Assembly (NCBI RefSeq): GCF_963677725.1
Contig: NZ_OY782507.1
Coordinates: forward strand, 2,170,001-2,234,000
Direction: 5' to 3'
Source of the DNA: an uncultured Cohaesibacter sp.
GTDB lineage: Bacteria > Pseudomonadota > Alphaproteobacteria > Rhizobiales > Cohaesibacteraceae
Length of the DNA: 64,000 bases
Shown here: piece after piece, positions 35,069 to 43,600 of the stretch
Position numbering within the stretch: position 1 is the stretch's first letter
Layout of the letters: the number at the start of each line of letters is the position of its first letter
Notes under the pieces: generated by a model
Databases searched by the model: none
Told to the model about the DNA's origin: nothing
Seen by the model: the letters and a program-made list of their open reading frames with translations, nothing else
Made by a program: the position numbers and the translations under genes

Positions 35069-35305
35069 ATGATCAAGCACAACGAAATGACAACGTCTCA
35101 GGACCGCGTGGATGAATTTATGGCGGTCATCAATATGATCGGCTACGCAAGAGGCGTTGCCGAGACCCTTGGTGTCCCTGATGCAGCCACGGACCTGCAA
35201 TCTGCGGGCCTTAAGCTGGCGTTGGAGATCCAGCGCGAAATGTCTTGGAATTTGACGAGCAAAGACATCGTCGATATGGCAGCAACCCCGCACGGTCGCT
35301 GCTGA
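35069..35305 (+). CDS. Small protein of unknown function at the end of the YcaO/TfuA operon
   Basis: A 78-residue acidic, helical protein (start MIKHNEMTTSQDRVDEF; end VDMAATPHGRC). The ATG at 35069 has GAGG six bases upstream; a longer frame opens at 34991 but crosses the upstream hairpin. It has a single cysteine, at the C-terminus. No domain is recognised. It lies 123 bp after tfuA in the same direction and before a strong terminator, so it may be the last gene of the operon (chaperone, immunity or second peptide), or an unrelated small gene. Confidence 0.6.
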   Translation: MIKHNEMTTSQDRVDEFMAVINMIGYARGVAETLGVPDAATDLQSAGLKLALEIQREMSWNLTSKDIVDMAATPHGRC

Positions 35306-35311
35306 TTTGGC

Positions 35312-35350
35312 AAAGCTTGGCCCTGTCCCCGCAGCTCAGGGCCAAGCTTT
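35312..35350 (+). terminator. Strong stem-loop ending the YcaO/TfuA region
   Basis: AAAGCTTGGCCCTG and CAGGGCCAAGCTTT form a perfect 14-bp stem with an 11-base loop, directly after the small ORF. T-content downstream is moderate. Confidence 0.75.
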
Positions 35351-35428
35351 CGTCATTTCTCGCAGGTAGCCTTTTGAGAGAGACAGGCTGCTCATCTTTT
35401 TGTTTCCTTTCGCCTCTCCAGGCAATGC

Positions 35429-35477
35429 CCCCCCGGTTGGAATGCAAAGCCCGCACTTTGCCAATTTGACCGGGGGG
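35429..35477 (-). terminator. Possible terminator of the CPA2 antiporter gene
   Basis: CCCCCCGGT and ACCGGGGGG pair (nine base pairs, 31-base loop) directly adjoining the antiporter stop codon. There is no clear T-run on the minus strand, so the call is weak. Confidence 0.35.
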
Positions 35478-37127
35478 TTATTTTGTTTCCTTCGCTGTTT
35501 CCATTTCAACCGGTCCAGCCTCTGCTGCGCTTGATTGCTGTTCGTCTTCCGCGGATGGATCGATTTCTTCTATGGCATGACCGGCGAGGCTGCGGCCTGC
35601 TTCTTTCAGCGACAAATAGGTCTGGTCAGCGCCCGCGTCATGGATCATATCGACATGATCTGCATGCAGGGCATGGCTGACGATGGTGCCTTCAAAGCCA
35701 TGCTCACGCAGCATCCGGGTGGCAATCAGCTTGGCTTCGATATCATCCATCGCCAGGACGACCGCTTCAACACCCTGAAGTTTGACCCCGTCCCAGAAGT
35801 TACAGTCTTCTGCATCAGCGAAAATGACATTGCGTCCGGCCTCTTCATGGGCCTCTACCTTGTAGATATCGGCATCAAGGCCTATCGGATGGCGGTCATT
35901 GTCGACCAGTTCTTCATAAGCAGCAGACCCTGTGCGACCCATACCGAAGATCAAGACATCTGCCTCGCCAAGATCTTTTGGAACTTCATCGGGATGTCTG
36001 CTTTCCCGCTCAAATGGCTGAAGATAGGCACCATAGCGTTCAAAGAGCGGATGGGCGAAATAGTTGAGCGGGGCCGCAATCAGGAAGGAGACAGACACGG
36101 TGATGGCAAGAGGCACGAGATAAGGCTCGACTGCTGGAATGCCTGCGGCGACAATCAGGCCGAACTCACTGTAGGCCGTCAGCGACAGAGCAGCGATGAA
36201 AGAGGTGCGGGCGCGCAACTTGAACAGGATCAGGATGAAAAAGAACAAGGCCCCTTTCAGCGGCAACAACAGCCCCATCCCCACTGCGAACAGCAAGGCG
36301 TGCCAATCTGGCAAGCCGGACATGCCAATCGACAGGAAGAAGCCGACCAGAAAAATTTCCTTCAAGGCCCAGAGGGATTCTGACAGCTCGCTGGCACGGG
36401 GATGATTGGACAGGAGCAGTCCCATTACCAACGCACCGATTTCCCCCTTCAGACCAATCGCCTGAAAGCCGGCACCCCCAATCACCAGACTGAGCAGCAT
36501 GCCGGTCAGCACCAGCACCTCGTCATGCCCGGCAAAATCCAGCAGTTTGTAGAGCAAGGGGCGCAGCAAGGGGGCTGCAAAGATCAGCAGGGCCCAAGGA
36601 CCGGGGACCTTGCCTGCAAAGATCGCCAAAACAACCAGAGCGATGATATCCTGCATGACCAGAATACCGATCGCCGTGCGCCCATGGAAGGTGCCCATTT
36701 CGTGGCGGGTTTCGAGTAACTTGGCGGACAGAACCGTCGAGGAGAAGGCCACAGCGATGCCGATCAACACCGCGTTCAGCCAGTCATCTGCAAAGAACAG
36801 GCGGACAATGGGGGCAAAGATGGCAACCGAAAGCGCAAAATGGAGCAAGGCACCGCCAAGCACATGAGGCTCGGTGATCTGGCGTAGCTTCAGCTTCAGA
36901 CCGATGGTGAAGAGGAGCAACAAGACGCCCAGATTGGCGATATAATCAAGGATGGCTCCGGTTTCTGCGGGAATGCCATTCTCCGGTCCAAGCCAATTGA
37001 TGCAAAAACCAGCTGCAAGAAAACCCACAAGGGGCGGCAAGGCGACCTTCTTTGCAATAAGGCCGAAAAGAAAGGCCGTACCAATCGCAAAAACCTCAAA
37101 CAAATTGACGTCTCCAACTTGGCCCAT
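35478..37127 (-). CDS. CPA2-family monovalent cation:proton antiporter with RCK domain (KefB/YbaL type)
   Basis: A 549-residue protein. About twelve hydrophobic segments (residues 5-375) form the Na+/H+-exchanger domain, with LPPLVGFLAAGFCINWLGP, AFSSTVLSAKLLE and the TAYSEFGLIVAAG segment as family landmarks. A cytosolic RCK-N/TrkA-N Rossmann domain follows from about residue 405 (DVLIFGMGRTGSAAYEEL), which senses NAD(H) or nucleotides. The acidic tail is probably disordered. It likely exchanges K+ or Na+ for protons. It converges on the peptide operon and is functionally unrelated to it. Confidence 0.9.
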   Translation of the reverse strand: MGQVGDVNLFEVFAIGTAFLFGLIAKKVALPPLVGFLAAGFCINWLGPENGIPAETGAILDYIANLGVLLLLFTIGLKLKLRQITEPHVLGGALLHFALSVAIFAPIVRLFFADDWLNAVLIGIAVAFSSTVLSAKLLETRHEMGTFHGRTAIGILVMQDIIALVVLAIFAGKVPGPWALLIFAAPLLRPLLYKLLDFAGHDEVLVLTGMLLSLVIGGAGFQAIGLKGEIGALVMGLLLSNHPRASELSESLWALKEIFLVGFFLSIGMSGLPDWHALLFAVGMGLLLPLKGALFFFILILFKLRARTSFIAALSLTAYSEFGLIVAAGIPAVEPYLVPLAITVSVSFLIAAPLNYFAHPLFERYGAYLQPFERESRHPDEVPKDLGEADVLIFGMGRTGSAAYEELVDNDRHPIGLDADIYKVEAHEEAGRNVIFADAEDCNFWDGVKLQGVEAVVLAMDDIEAKLIATRMLREHGFEGTIVSHALHADHVDMIHDAGADQTYLSLKEAGRSLAGHAIEEIDPSAEDEQQSSAAEAGPVEMETAKETK

Positions 37128-37314
37128 AAAAGAGAATGGCGGCTATCAGGGCCTGAAAAAGAAAATAAAAACAAAAGCCGGGAGTTGGTTAACAGACTAG
37201 AGGCCACCCCTTTTTTGTCAAGGCTTGTAGCGGCGATTGATGCCGCACAACGAAGCCGAGCGCGACTGCGGCGCTGTCCGTCGCTTGGGACGCTGTGGTG
37301 GGCTTCTCTGCGTT

Positions 37315-38160
37315 TTAACCCAGCTCCAGGGTCGTGATGGCAAAGATCCGGTCCGCATCAAGGCGTGGCTGACCGCCTTTATACATGCGGGCGGTTTCAA
37401 AGCCGCGTTCAAAGCCCTGCCCGGTGAGAAAATCCGTGAACTGGCTCTGATGGTCCGGGACATCGAGATGCAGCATTGCCCCGGCACAGGCATTACAAGC
37501 GGCACCGAACAGCTGCAACGCGCTGTCCTCGTCATCCGCAAAGAGCGGGCCGAGCTTGAAACCATCCTCGCATTCGCGCAGGACCGCATAACCGGTGATT
37601 TGGTCGTCTTTGGTAACCGCAAAGGCTGACCGCGGGTGCGACAACCATGACTTCAGGAAGCTTTCTCGCGGAGCCGGGAAGGCATGGGCATCATAGGCGA
37701 GTATGTCGGTCAACTGCTCGGCATCGATGTCCAGCACATGATAGATGCGGTCATCTTTGAGAAAAGTGCAAAGGCCACTCCAACGGGCGGTCTCATAGCT
37801 TGTGTCAAAGCCCATTGCGGCATAATTGGCCTGCTGCGCGGGCACGCCATCAAGCCCGATCACCCGGTCTTTGAGCCGCTCCATGGCAGCGTTCCAAACC
37901 TTGATGCCATAGCCTTTGCCACGCTGGTCCGGGCGGGTGATGTAAAGGCCGATGAAGCCAAAGCTTTCGCCATAGGTGACGCAGGAAATACCTGAAACCA
38001 GAGTGCCATCGACAAAGTGACCGAGAAAGCCTTCCGGGTCGGCTGCATAAAAGGGAGCGGCATCCTCTTTGCCCGGATTCCAGCCTTCCACCTTGGCCCA
38101 GTTGATCAGCTCAGCAACTTCGTCTTCGCTCAAGGGGCGGATGATGCTCTGCTGCGTCAT
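37315..38160 (-). CDS. GNAT N-acetyltransferase with two GNAT-fold domains
   Basis: A 281-residue protein. The N-terminal GNAT domain has the acetyl-CoA loop in ITRPDQRGKGYGIKVWNAAM (around residue 80). The C-terminal half (from about residue 145) resembles the second GNAT-like domain found with it in YitH-type proteins (SAFAVTKDDQITGYAVLRE). The substrate is unknown. The ATG at 38160 begins MTQQSIIRPL; the upstream extension overlaps the racemase gene and looks non-coding. It lies after the ABC/racemase operon in the same direction and might be its last gene. Confidence 0.85.
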   Translation of the reverse strand: MTQQSIIRPLSEDEVAELINWAKVEGWNPGKEDAAPFYAADPEGFLGHFVDGTLVSGISCVTYGESFGFIGLYITRPDQRGKGYGIKVWNAAMERLKDRVIGLDGVPAQQANYAAMGFDTSYETARWSGLCTFLKDDRIYHVLDIDAEQLTDILAYDAHAFPAPRESFLKSWLSHPRSAFAVTKDDQITGYAVLRECEDGFKLGPLFADDEDSALQLFGAACNACAGAMLHLDVPDHQSQFTDFLTGQGFERGFETARMYKGGQPRLDADRIFAITTLELG

Positions 38161-38227
38161 GGGTATGCTCGTTCTTGTGTCAATTCTGGCATGGGACAGC
38201 TCGGAGCTCAGTTCGGTGGTCACTCGA

Positions 38228-38974
38228 TCATCGAGACGCAATTGCTGCGGGTGCAAAAGAGGCCAACATGCCGCCGTAAGGCTTATGGATTGGGGTGGCA
38301 TAGGCGCCCACTTTATAGGTTGTCAGATCGAGGGCGACCAAAGCTTCGGCCTGTTTGACAGCCGCTGAGACGCCATCTATCACCGGCAGACCAAATTCGG
38401 CTTGCAGGCTGGCGGCGAGATCGGCCATCCCGGCACAGCCCAGAATGATCGCTTCTGCGCGGTCTTCCTTCATCGCCGTTGCAATTTCGCTGCGCAAGCG
38501 ATCGCGAGCATTGGAAGCGGGGTCTTCGAGTGACAGGACCGGAATGTCTGCGGCCCGCACCTTGCAGCGTTCGGCGTGACCATAGCGACTGACCAGATGT
38601 TCAATCGGTATGCGCGAGCGTTCCATGGTGGTGATGATGGTGTATCGCTGGGCAATGAAAGACGCGAGAGACAGGGCCGCCTGACAAATACCCAGCACCG
38701 GGAATGGCGCCAGCGCCCGCGCCGCATCAAGCCCGGTATCGTCAAAGCAGGCGATGATTGCGGCATCTGCGCCTTCTTTCTCGGCCTTGGCCAGCGCCTG
38801 AAGCAAGCCGGGCACCGCGAAAGCCTCATCATAATAGCCTTCGATGGAGACCGGGCCCATCTCAGAGGTGACTGCCGTCACGTCCGTTCCAGAGGCCGCG
38901 ACCTTAAAAGCTGCATCCGCTATGGTTGCGGTCATGCTCTTGGTGGTGTTGGGATTGATCACGCGAAGCTTCAT
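38228..38974 (-). CDS. Asp/Glu/hydantoin racemase family protein
   Basis: A 248-residue protein. The N-terminus LRVINPNTTKSMT is diagnostic for hydantoin/allantoin racemases, and the two catalytic cysteines are in AIIACFDDTG (near residue 80) and ILGCAGMADLA (near residue 185). It performs two-base proton transfer at a carbon next to a carboxyl or hydantoin carbonyl. Located five bases after a polyamine-type ABC permease gene, it probably acts on the imported compound, for example a hydantoin, allantoin or amino acid derivative. The substrate is inferred from linkage only. Confidence 0.88.
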   Translation of the reverse strand: MKLRVINPNTTKSMTATIADAAFKVAASGTDVTAVTSEMGPVSIEGYYDEAFAVPGLLQALAKAEKEGADAAIIACFDDTGLDAARALAPFPVLGICQAALSLASFIAQRYTIITTMERSRIPIEHLVSRYGHAERCKVRAADIPVLSLEDPASNARDRLRSEIATAMKEDRAEAIILGCAGMADLAASLQAEFGLPVIDGVSAAVKQAEALVALDLTTYKVGAYATPIHKPYGGMLASFAPAAIASR

Positions 38975-38979
38975 CGTGC

Positions 38980-39804
38980 CTACCTTTTTGCCCGACCGCG
39001 CTGTTTGTTCATATAGTAGATCAGCCCCAGGGCGGAGAGGATCACCAACAGCGAGAATAATGTCGTCACAGTGCCAAGCGCATAGAGAACCGGGGTGGTG
39101 ACGTTGGTCGTCATGCCGAAAATTTCAAGCGGCAACGTATTGTATGTGCCCGATGTCATCAGGGTGCGGGCGAACTCATCATACGACAGAGTGAAGCCAA
39201 ACAGCCCAACGCCGATCAGGCTGGGAGCGATCATTGGCAGCAACACATAGCGGAAGCTCTGCCAAGGGGAAGCGCCCAGATCACGGGCCGCTTCCTCATA
39301 GGATGGCGAGAAGCGGTTAAAGACGGCAAACATGATCAGCACACCGAATGGCAAGGTCCATGTCAGATGCGCGCCAAAGCCGGAACTATACCAAGCCGGT
39401 TGCCAGCCCAATTGCTGGAACAGCACGCCAATGCCGAGCGAGATGATGATGGAGGGGACCACAAGGCTGGCAATGGCGAGATAGAAGAGTGCGGTGGCAC
39501 CACGGAATTTGCGCCGGAAGGCAAGGCCCGTCAGCAGCGAGACCAGCACCGTGACCACCATCACCATCAGCCCCAGCGTGAAGGAACGGGAGAAGGCGCC
39601 ACCGAAGTCGCCGACGGCCTGGGTTTCGAACAGGTTGAAGAACCAATGGAAGGACGCCCCATTCATAGGGAAGGTGAGGCCGCCATTCGGCCCCTGAAAG
39701 GACAGGATGAAGACCGCCGACAAAGGGCCATACAGGAACAGGACAAACAGGGCGAAAAAGGCCGCCAAAATGTAGAATTCTCTGCCTCTTTTTTCACTGA
39801 TCAT
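38980..39804 (-). CDS. ABC transporter permease, PotC type
   Basis: A 274-residue inner membrane protein with about six hydrophobic segments and the permease EAA loop (YEEAARDLGASPWQSFRYVLLP, near residue 170). It pairs with the PotB-type permease encoded just before it. The ATG at 39804 has AAGGAG eight bases upstream, and the genes are separated by one base, implying coupling. It is part of a spermidine/putrescine-like importer whose real substrate is probably linked to the adjacent racemase. Confidence 0.9.
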   Translation of the reverse strand: MISEKRGREFYILAAFFALFVLFLYGPLSAVFILSFQGPNGGLTFPMNGASFHWFFNLFETQAVGDFGGAFSRSFTLGLMVMVVTVLVSLLTGLAFRRKFRGATALFYLAIASLVVPSIIISLGIGVLFQQLGWQPAWYSSGFGAHLTWTLPFGVLIMFAVFNRFSPSYEEAARDLGASPWQSFRYVLLPMIAPSLIGVGLFGFTLSYDEFARTLMTSGTYNTLPLEIFGMTTNVTTPVLYALGTVTTLFSLLVILSALGLIYYMNKQRGRAKR

Positions 39805-39805
39805 C

Positions 39806-40693
39806 TCAAAGCTCCTTGCGAATGTCGACGATGCGCAGGATGCCTGCCACCATGGTGAGAACCAGCGCCAGAAGGACCACCGCATTGGCAGCAGCAGCCG
39901 GATATTGCAGCAGCGACATTTCATTTTTCATCATCAGCGCGACAGAAGCGCTCTGGCCGCCGGACATAACCTGAACGGTGATGAAATCGGCCATCACCAG
40001 CGTGACTACGAAAATGGTGCCAATGGCCATGCCGGGCTTGGCCAGCGGAATGATGACATTGGTCAGGATTTGCAAGCCGGAGGCGCCCCCATCGCGTGCA
40101 GCCTCAACAAGCGAGCGGTCAATGCGCATCAGGGTGTTGAAGATCGGGGTTACCATGAAGAGGCTATACAGATGGACCATCGCCAACACGACGGCGAAAT
40201 CGGAATAAAGCAGCCATTCAACCGGTTCAGGCACAATGCCCATCTCGACCAGTGCCGAATTGACCAGGCCGTTGCGCCCGAGCACCGGGATCCACGAAAT
40301 CATCCGGATGATGTTGGAGGTCAGGAACGGCACGGTGCAGACCAGAAACAGGATGGTCTGGGTGGTGGCGGTCTTGACATGAAAGGCCAGAAAATAGGCC
40401 ACCCAAAAACCAATCACCAAGGTGATCGCCCAGACAATCACCGCATATTTGATGGTGTTGAGATAGGTCTTCCATGTCACCCAGGAGCCTAGCGTTTCAG
40501 CATAGTTGAAGGTGACGAAGTCGGGATACATGCGGGCAAAGTCATAGTCCCAGAAGCTTACGGTGACGATCATGGCAATGGGCAGCAGCAAAAAGCCCCC
40601 CAGAATGACGGCCAGCGGCAACGCCTGCAGATAGGAGGCGATTGCGCCGAGACGAAAAAAGGGTTTGGCTGCCTTGATGTCTGTGCCACTCAT
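39806..40693 (-). CDS. ABC transporter permease, PotB type
   Basis: A 295-residue membrane permease with about six hydrophobic segments and an EAA-type loop (VEAARDGGASGLQILTNVIIP). Together with the PotC-type partner it forms the translocation pore. The ATG at 40693 has AGGAAG upstream; the open frame reaches 41053 but the extension overlaps the binding protein gene on the same strand in another frame and is not coding. Gene order is ATPase, binding protein, permease, permease, racemase. Confidence 0.9.
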   Translation of the reverse strand: MSGTDIKAAKPFFRLGAIASYLQALPLAVILGGFLLLPIAMIVTVSFWDYDFARMYPDFVTFNYAETLGSWVTWKTYLNTIKYAVIVWAITLVIGFWVAYFLAFHVKTATTQTILFLVCTVPFLTSNIIRMISWIPVLGRNGLVNSALVEMGIVPEPVEWLLYSDFAVVLAMVHLYSLFMVTPIFNTLMRIDRSLVEAARDGGASGLQILTNVIIPLAKPGMAIGTIFVVTLVMADFITVQVMSGGQSASVALMMKNEMSLLQYPAAAANAVVLLALVLTMVAGILRIVDIRKEL

Positions 40694-40857
40694 ATGGGCT
40701 ATCTTCCTGTTGACTAAGCTGTCCAGTCTTTTGCCCCGATGGTTGAACGCTCCGGGGCGTGTTGGCTGCCTCCACCCGAGGTGATCGGGTGGAGGCCTGA
40801 CGGGCCGGGGAGAGGTGACCCGGCCAGACGCAGGATGGCGGAATGTAGGCTCCGCGC

Positions 40858-42147
40858 TTAGGAAGCGATGAATTCGTTCCAGCGACGCACCATGTAGCGG
40901 TCCTCGTCCATGACCGAGTTCCAGCAAGCCACCTTGCCCATACGTTCTGTGAAGGAGCCACCGTCGCGCACTGCACCGGCTTTTTCCATGATCTTGCCTT
41001 CTGGAGACAGAATGTCTTTCTGGGCAGGCTTGCCTTCGATCCAGAAGCCCCATTCGTCGTCGGACATGTAGTCTTTTGCGGTGTCCATGCAGGCGGAATA
41101 GTAGCCCTGACGGTTGAGGTAGCCACCAACCCAGCCAGAAGTGTACCAGTTGATATATTCATAAGCGGCATCAAGCTGGGCGCCGGACAGGTGCGCGGCA
41201 AGACCCAGACCGCCACCCCATGAGCGATAGCCTTCTTTGAGCGGCTGATAGACGCAAGGAATGCCCTTGGAGCGAACGGCAGCAACAGCAGGAGACCACA
41301 TGGACTGGATCACCACTTCACCGGATGCCATCAGGTTGACGGATTCATCGAAGCTCTTCCAGAAGGCACGGAACTGGCCGTCAGACTTGGCTTTCATCAG
41401 GAATTCGATCGTGGTGTCGATCTCTTCCTTGGTCATGTTGCCTTTGTCGGCGTAGGTGAGGATGCCCATGGCTTCGCATATCATCGCTGCATCCATGATG
41501 CCGATGGACGGGATGTTGAGGATCGAGGTTTTGCCCTTGAATGCCGGATCCATGATGTCGGCCCAAGAGGTGATGTCGCGTCCCACAAGGTCAGGACGAA
41601 TGCCAAGGGTATCAGCGTTGTAAATGGTCGGAACCATGGTGAACCATTCAGTTTCACTCTTGGCGAAGGTCTTGCCGTCCGGGCCTTCGACATAGCCAAC
41701 GGTGTGTGGCGCAGTGCCCTGTGCGATGACGCTGTCCGGGGTCAGTTTTCCCGTTTTGAACAGAGGCACGATTTTGTCGTAATAGGTCAACTTCTTGGTG
41801 TCCATCGGCTGGATGACACCGGCGGGGAACACCTTTTTCAAAATCCAGTATTCAATATCGGCAATATCGTAGGAATTTGGCTGGGTAACCGAGCGCTGAG
41901 CAGCAGAGTCGGAATCGAGCGCTGTCATTTCCAGCGTGATACCCAGATCCTCCTTACATTTCTTGGCAATCGCATTGATGTTGGAGACGCCTGTTCCGAT
42001 CTGGCGCAGGGTGATCGGGTTTTTCGCCCAGATGGTCGGGAAGCCGGTGATGGCACCCGAACCGGCGGCCAGACCAGCAGCAGCAGCGCCGGTTTTAATC
42101 AGACTACGGCGGCTGATGCCTGCGGTTTTCTTGGTCTTCTCAGACAT
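40858..42147 (-). CDS. Extracellular solute-binding protein, polyamine type, with Tat signal
   Basis: A 429-residue periplasmic binding protein. The N-terminus has a twin-arginine signal (SRRSLIKTG followed by an Ala/Gly-rich hydrophobic stretch), so it is probably exported folded by Tat. The body fits the PotD/SBP_bac_8 family but is longer than typical PotD. EWFTMVPTIYNADTLGI and GEVVIQSMWSPAVAAVRSKG are recognisable blocks. AGGAGAG precedes the ATG at 42147. It binds the substrate of the linked importer; the ligand is unknown. Confidence 0.9.
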   Translation of the reverse strand: MSEKTKKTAGISRRSLIKTGAAAAGLAAGSGAITGFPTIWAKNPITLRQIGTGVSNINAIAKKCKEDLGITLEMTALDSDSAAQRSVTQPNSYDIADIEYWILKKVFPAGVIQPMDTKKLTYYDKIVPLFKTGKLTPDSVIAQGTAPHTVGYVEGPDGKTFAKSETEWFTMVPTIYNADTLGIRPDLVGRDITSWADIMDPAFKGKTSILNIPSIGIMDAAMICEAMGILTYADKGNMTKEEIDTTIEFLMKAKSDGQFRAFWKSFDESVNLMASGEVVIQSMWSPAVAAVRSKGIPCVYQPLKEGYRSWGGGLGLAAHLSGAQLDAAYEYINWYTSGWVGGYLNRQGYYSACMDTAKDYMSDDEWGFWIEGKPAQKDILSPEGKIMEKAGAVRDGGSFTERMGKVACWNSVMDEDRYMVRRWNEFIAS

Positions 42148-42194
42148 GGTGTCTCTCCTGTTTGAAATCACTGTTTGACTGATATTGGCTTTGA

Positions 42195-43283
42195 CTAGGA
42201 AACGTTTGGATGGCCAAGGACGACGGTGTCCTCCCGGGCCCATGAAAGATGAACCGCCTCGCCGGTCTTGACCGGGCGGGAGAAGAAATCGGCGTCTCTG
42301 AGGACGATGGTAAAGACATCAATGCCTGCGCCCTGAACCGACACTTTGACGGTGGCGCCCAGATCTTCGACATTGGTCACCACGCCGGAAAAGCCGAAGG
42401 CGTCAGTGACGGCATCGACAATGCGGACATGATCGGTGCGAATGGCGATATCGGCCTGTTCCGGGTCACCATGGTGTTGCCCAAGGCCCTTGAAGCGACC
42501 GCCAGGGGTTTCAATCATCACTTCCTCGCCATCCGCTTCGACCAGACGGCCGGACAGCACATTGTGGTTGCCCATGAAGCGAGCGACGAAGGGCGTGGCG
42601 GGCTTTTGGAAAATCTGGCGTGGAGAGGCGGCCTGTTCGATCTTGCCATCGCTCATCACGACGATCTGATCGGCGAGCGCCATTGCCTCTTCCTGAGAGT
42701 GGGTAACGTGAACAAAGGTCATACCAAGGGAGGACTGCAAGCTCTTCAGCTCGGCCCGCATGCGGATTTTCAGAAACGGATCCAGCGCCGAGAGCGGCTC
42801 ATCGAGCAACAGGGCCTGCGGCTGGGTGATGAGGGCGCGGGCCAGCGCCACACGCTGCTGCTGCCCACCGGACAACTGATCAGGGCGCCGGTCGGCAAAA
42901 GCCTCAAGCTCCATGCGCTTGAGCATCTCCATGGCTTCGGACCGGCGTCTGGCCTTGTCCACGCCTTTCATCTTGAGGCTGAAGGCGACATTGTCGACCA
43001 GATCAAGATGGGGGAACAGGGCATAGGACTGAAACATCATGGCCGTGCCGCGCTTGGCGGGCGGCAGGTCATTGACGACCTTTCTGGCGAGGACGACATC
43101 ACCGTCGCTGATTGCCTCATGGCCGGCAATCATCCGCAAGGTCGTTGATTTGCCACAGCCGGAGGGGCCGAGCAGGCAGGCATAGGACCCGGCCTTGATT
43201 TTCAGACTGATCTGATCAACTGCCACGTTCGAGCCATAATGCTTGGACACTGACGCCAGTTCGATTTCCGCCGCATTCGTCAT
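42195..43283 (-). CDS. ABC transporter ATP-binding protein, PotA type
   Basis: A 362-residue ATPase with Walker A GPSGCGKST (about residues 38-46), Q-loop region MFQSYALFPHLDL, signature LSGGQQQRVALARAL and Walker B LLLDEPLSALD, followed by a C-terminal TOBE domain (from about 275). It energises the polyamine-type importer. It is the first gene of the leftward operon and diverges from a GntR regulator that probably controls it. Confidence 0.93.
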   Translation of the reverse strand: MTNAAEIELASVSKHYGSNVAVDQISLKIKAGSYACLLGPSGCGKSTTLRMIAGHEAISDGDVVLARKVVNDLPPAKRGTAMMFQSYALFPHLDLVDNVAFSLKMKGVDKARRRSEAMEMLKRMELEAFADRRPDQLSGGQQQRVALARALITQPQALLLDEPLSALDPFLKIRMRAELKSLQSSLGMTFVHVTHSQEEAMALADQIVVMSDGKIEQAASPRQIFQKPATPFVARFMGNHNVLSGRLVEADGEEVMIETPGGRFKGLGQHHGDPEQADIAIRTDHVRIVDAVTDAFGFSGVVTNVEDLGATVKVSVQGAGIDVFTIVLRDADFFSRPVKTGEAVHLSWAREDTVVLGHPNVS

Positions 43284-43600
43284 GAAAACTCCTTGATAAT
43301 CACCCTCCCCTACAGAGCAATCACCGTGCCAAGTTCTCAGTTTTTACCTAACCCTCTGAATTTGAGATCTTTTCTATAGAATAGTTGAACATACGCTCAC
43401 AAAACCAGCAGACGGAATGCTCAAACTTCACGCAATCTTGTGCACAAAAAATAGTCTTTTGAATTCAATTTTTATTTAGGATTGCATACAATCAATCGTT
43501 ATATGAAATACACTATGGCATCATAGTTGGGATTTCAGCCACTCGGCCTATTGAAGAAACCGGAAGAAAGCGGCATATAAAGAGAAACACACAATCGGTA
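43284..43600. promoter_or_regulatory. Divergent promoter region with GntR/FCD-type operator candidate
   Basis: AT-rich spacer between the importer operon and the GntR gene. TTGCATACAA at 43482-43491 is a near-palindrome resembling the TTGTATACAA-like sites used by FCD-subfamily GntR regulators. Only one clear copy was seen. No gene is present. Confidence 0.5.
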
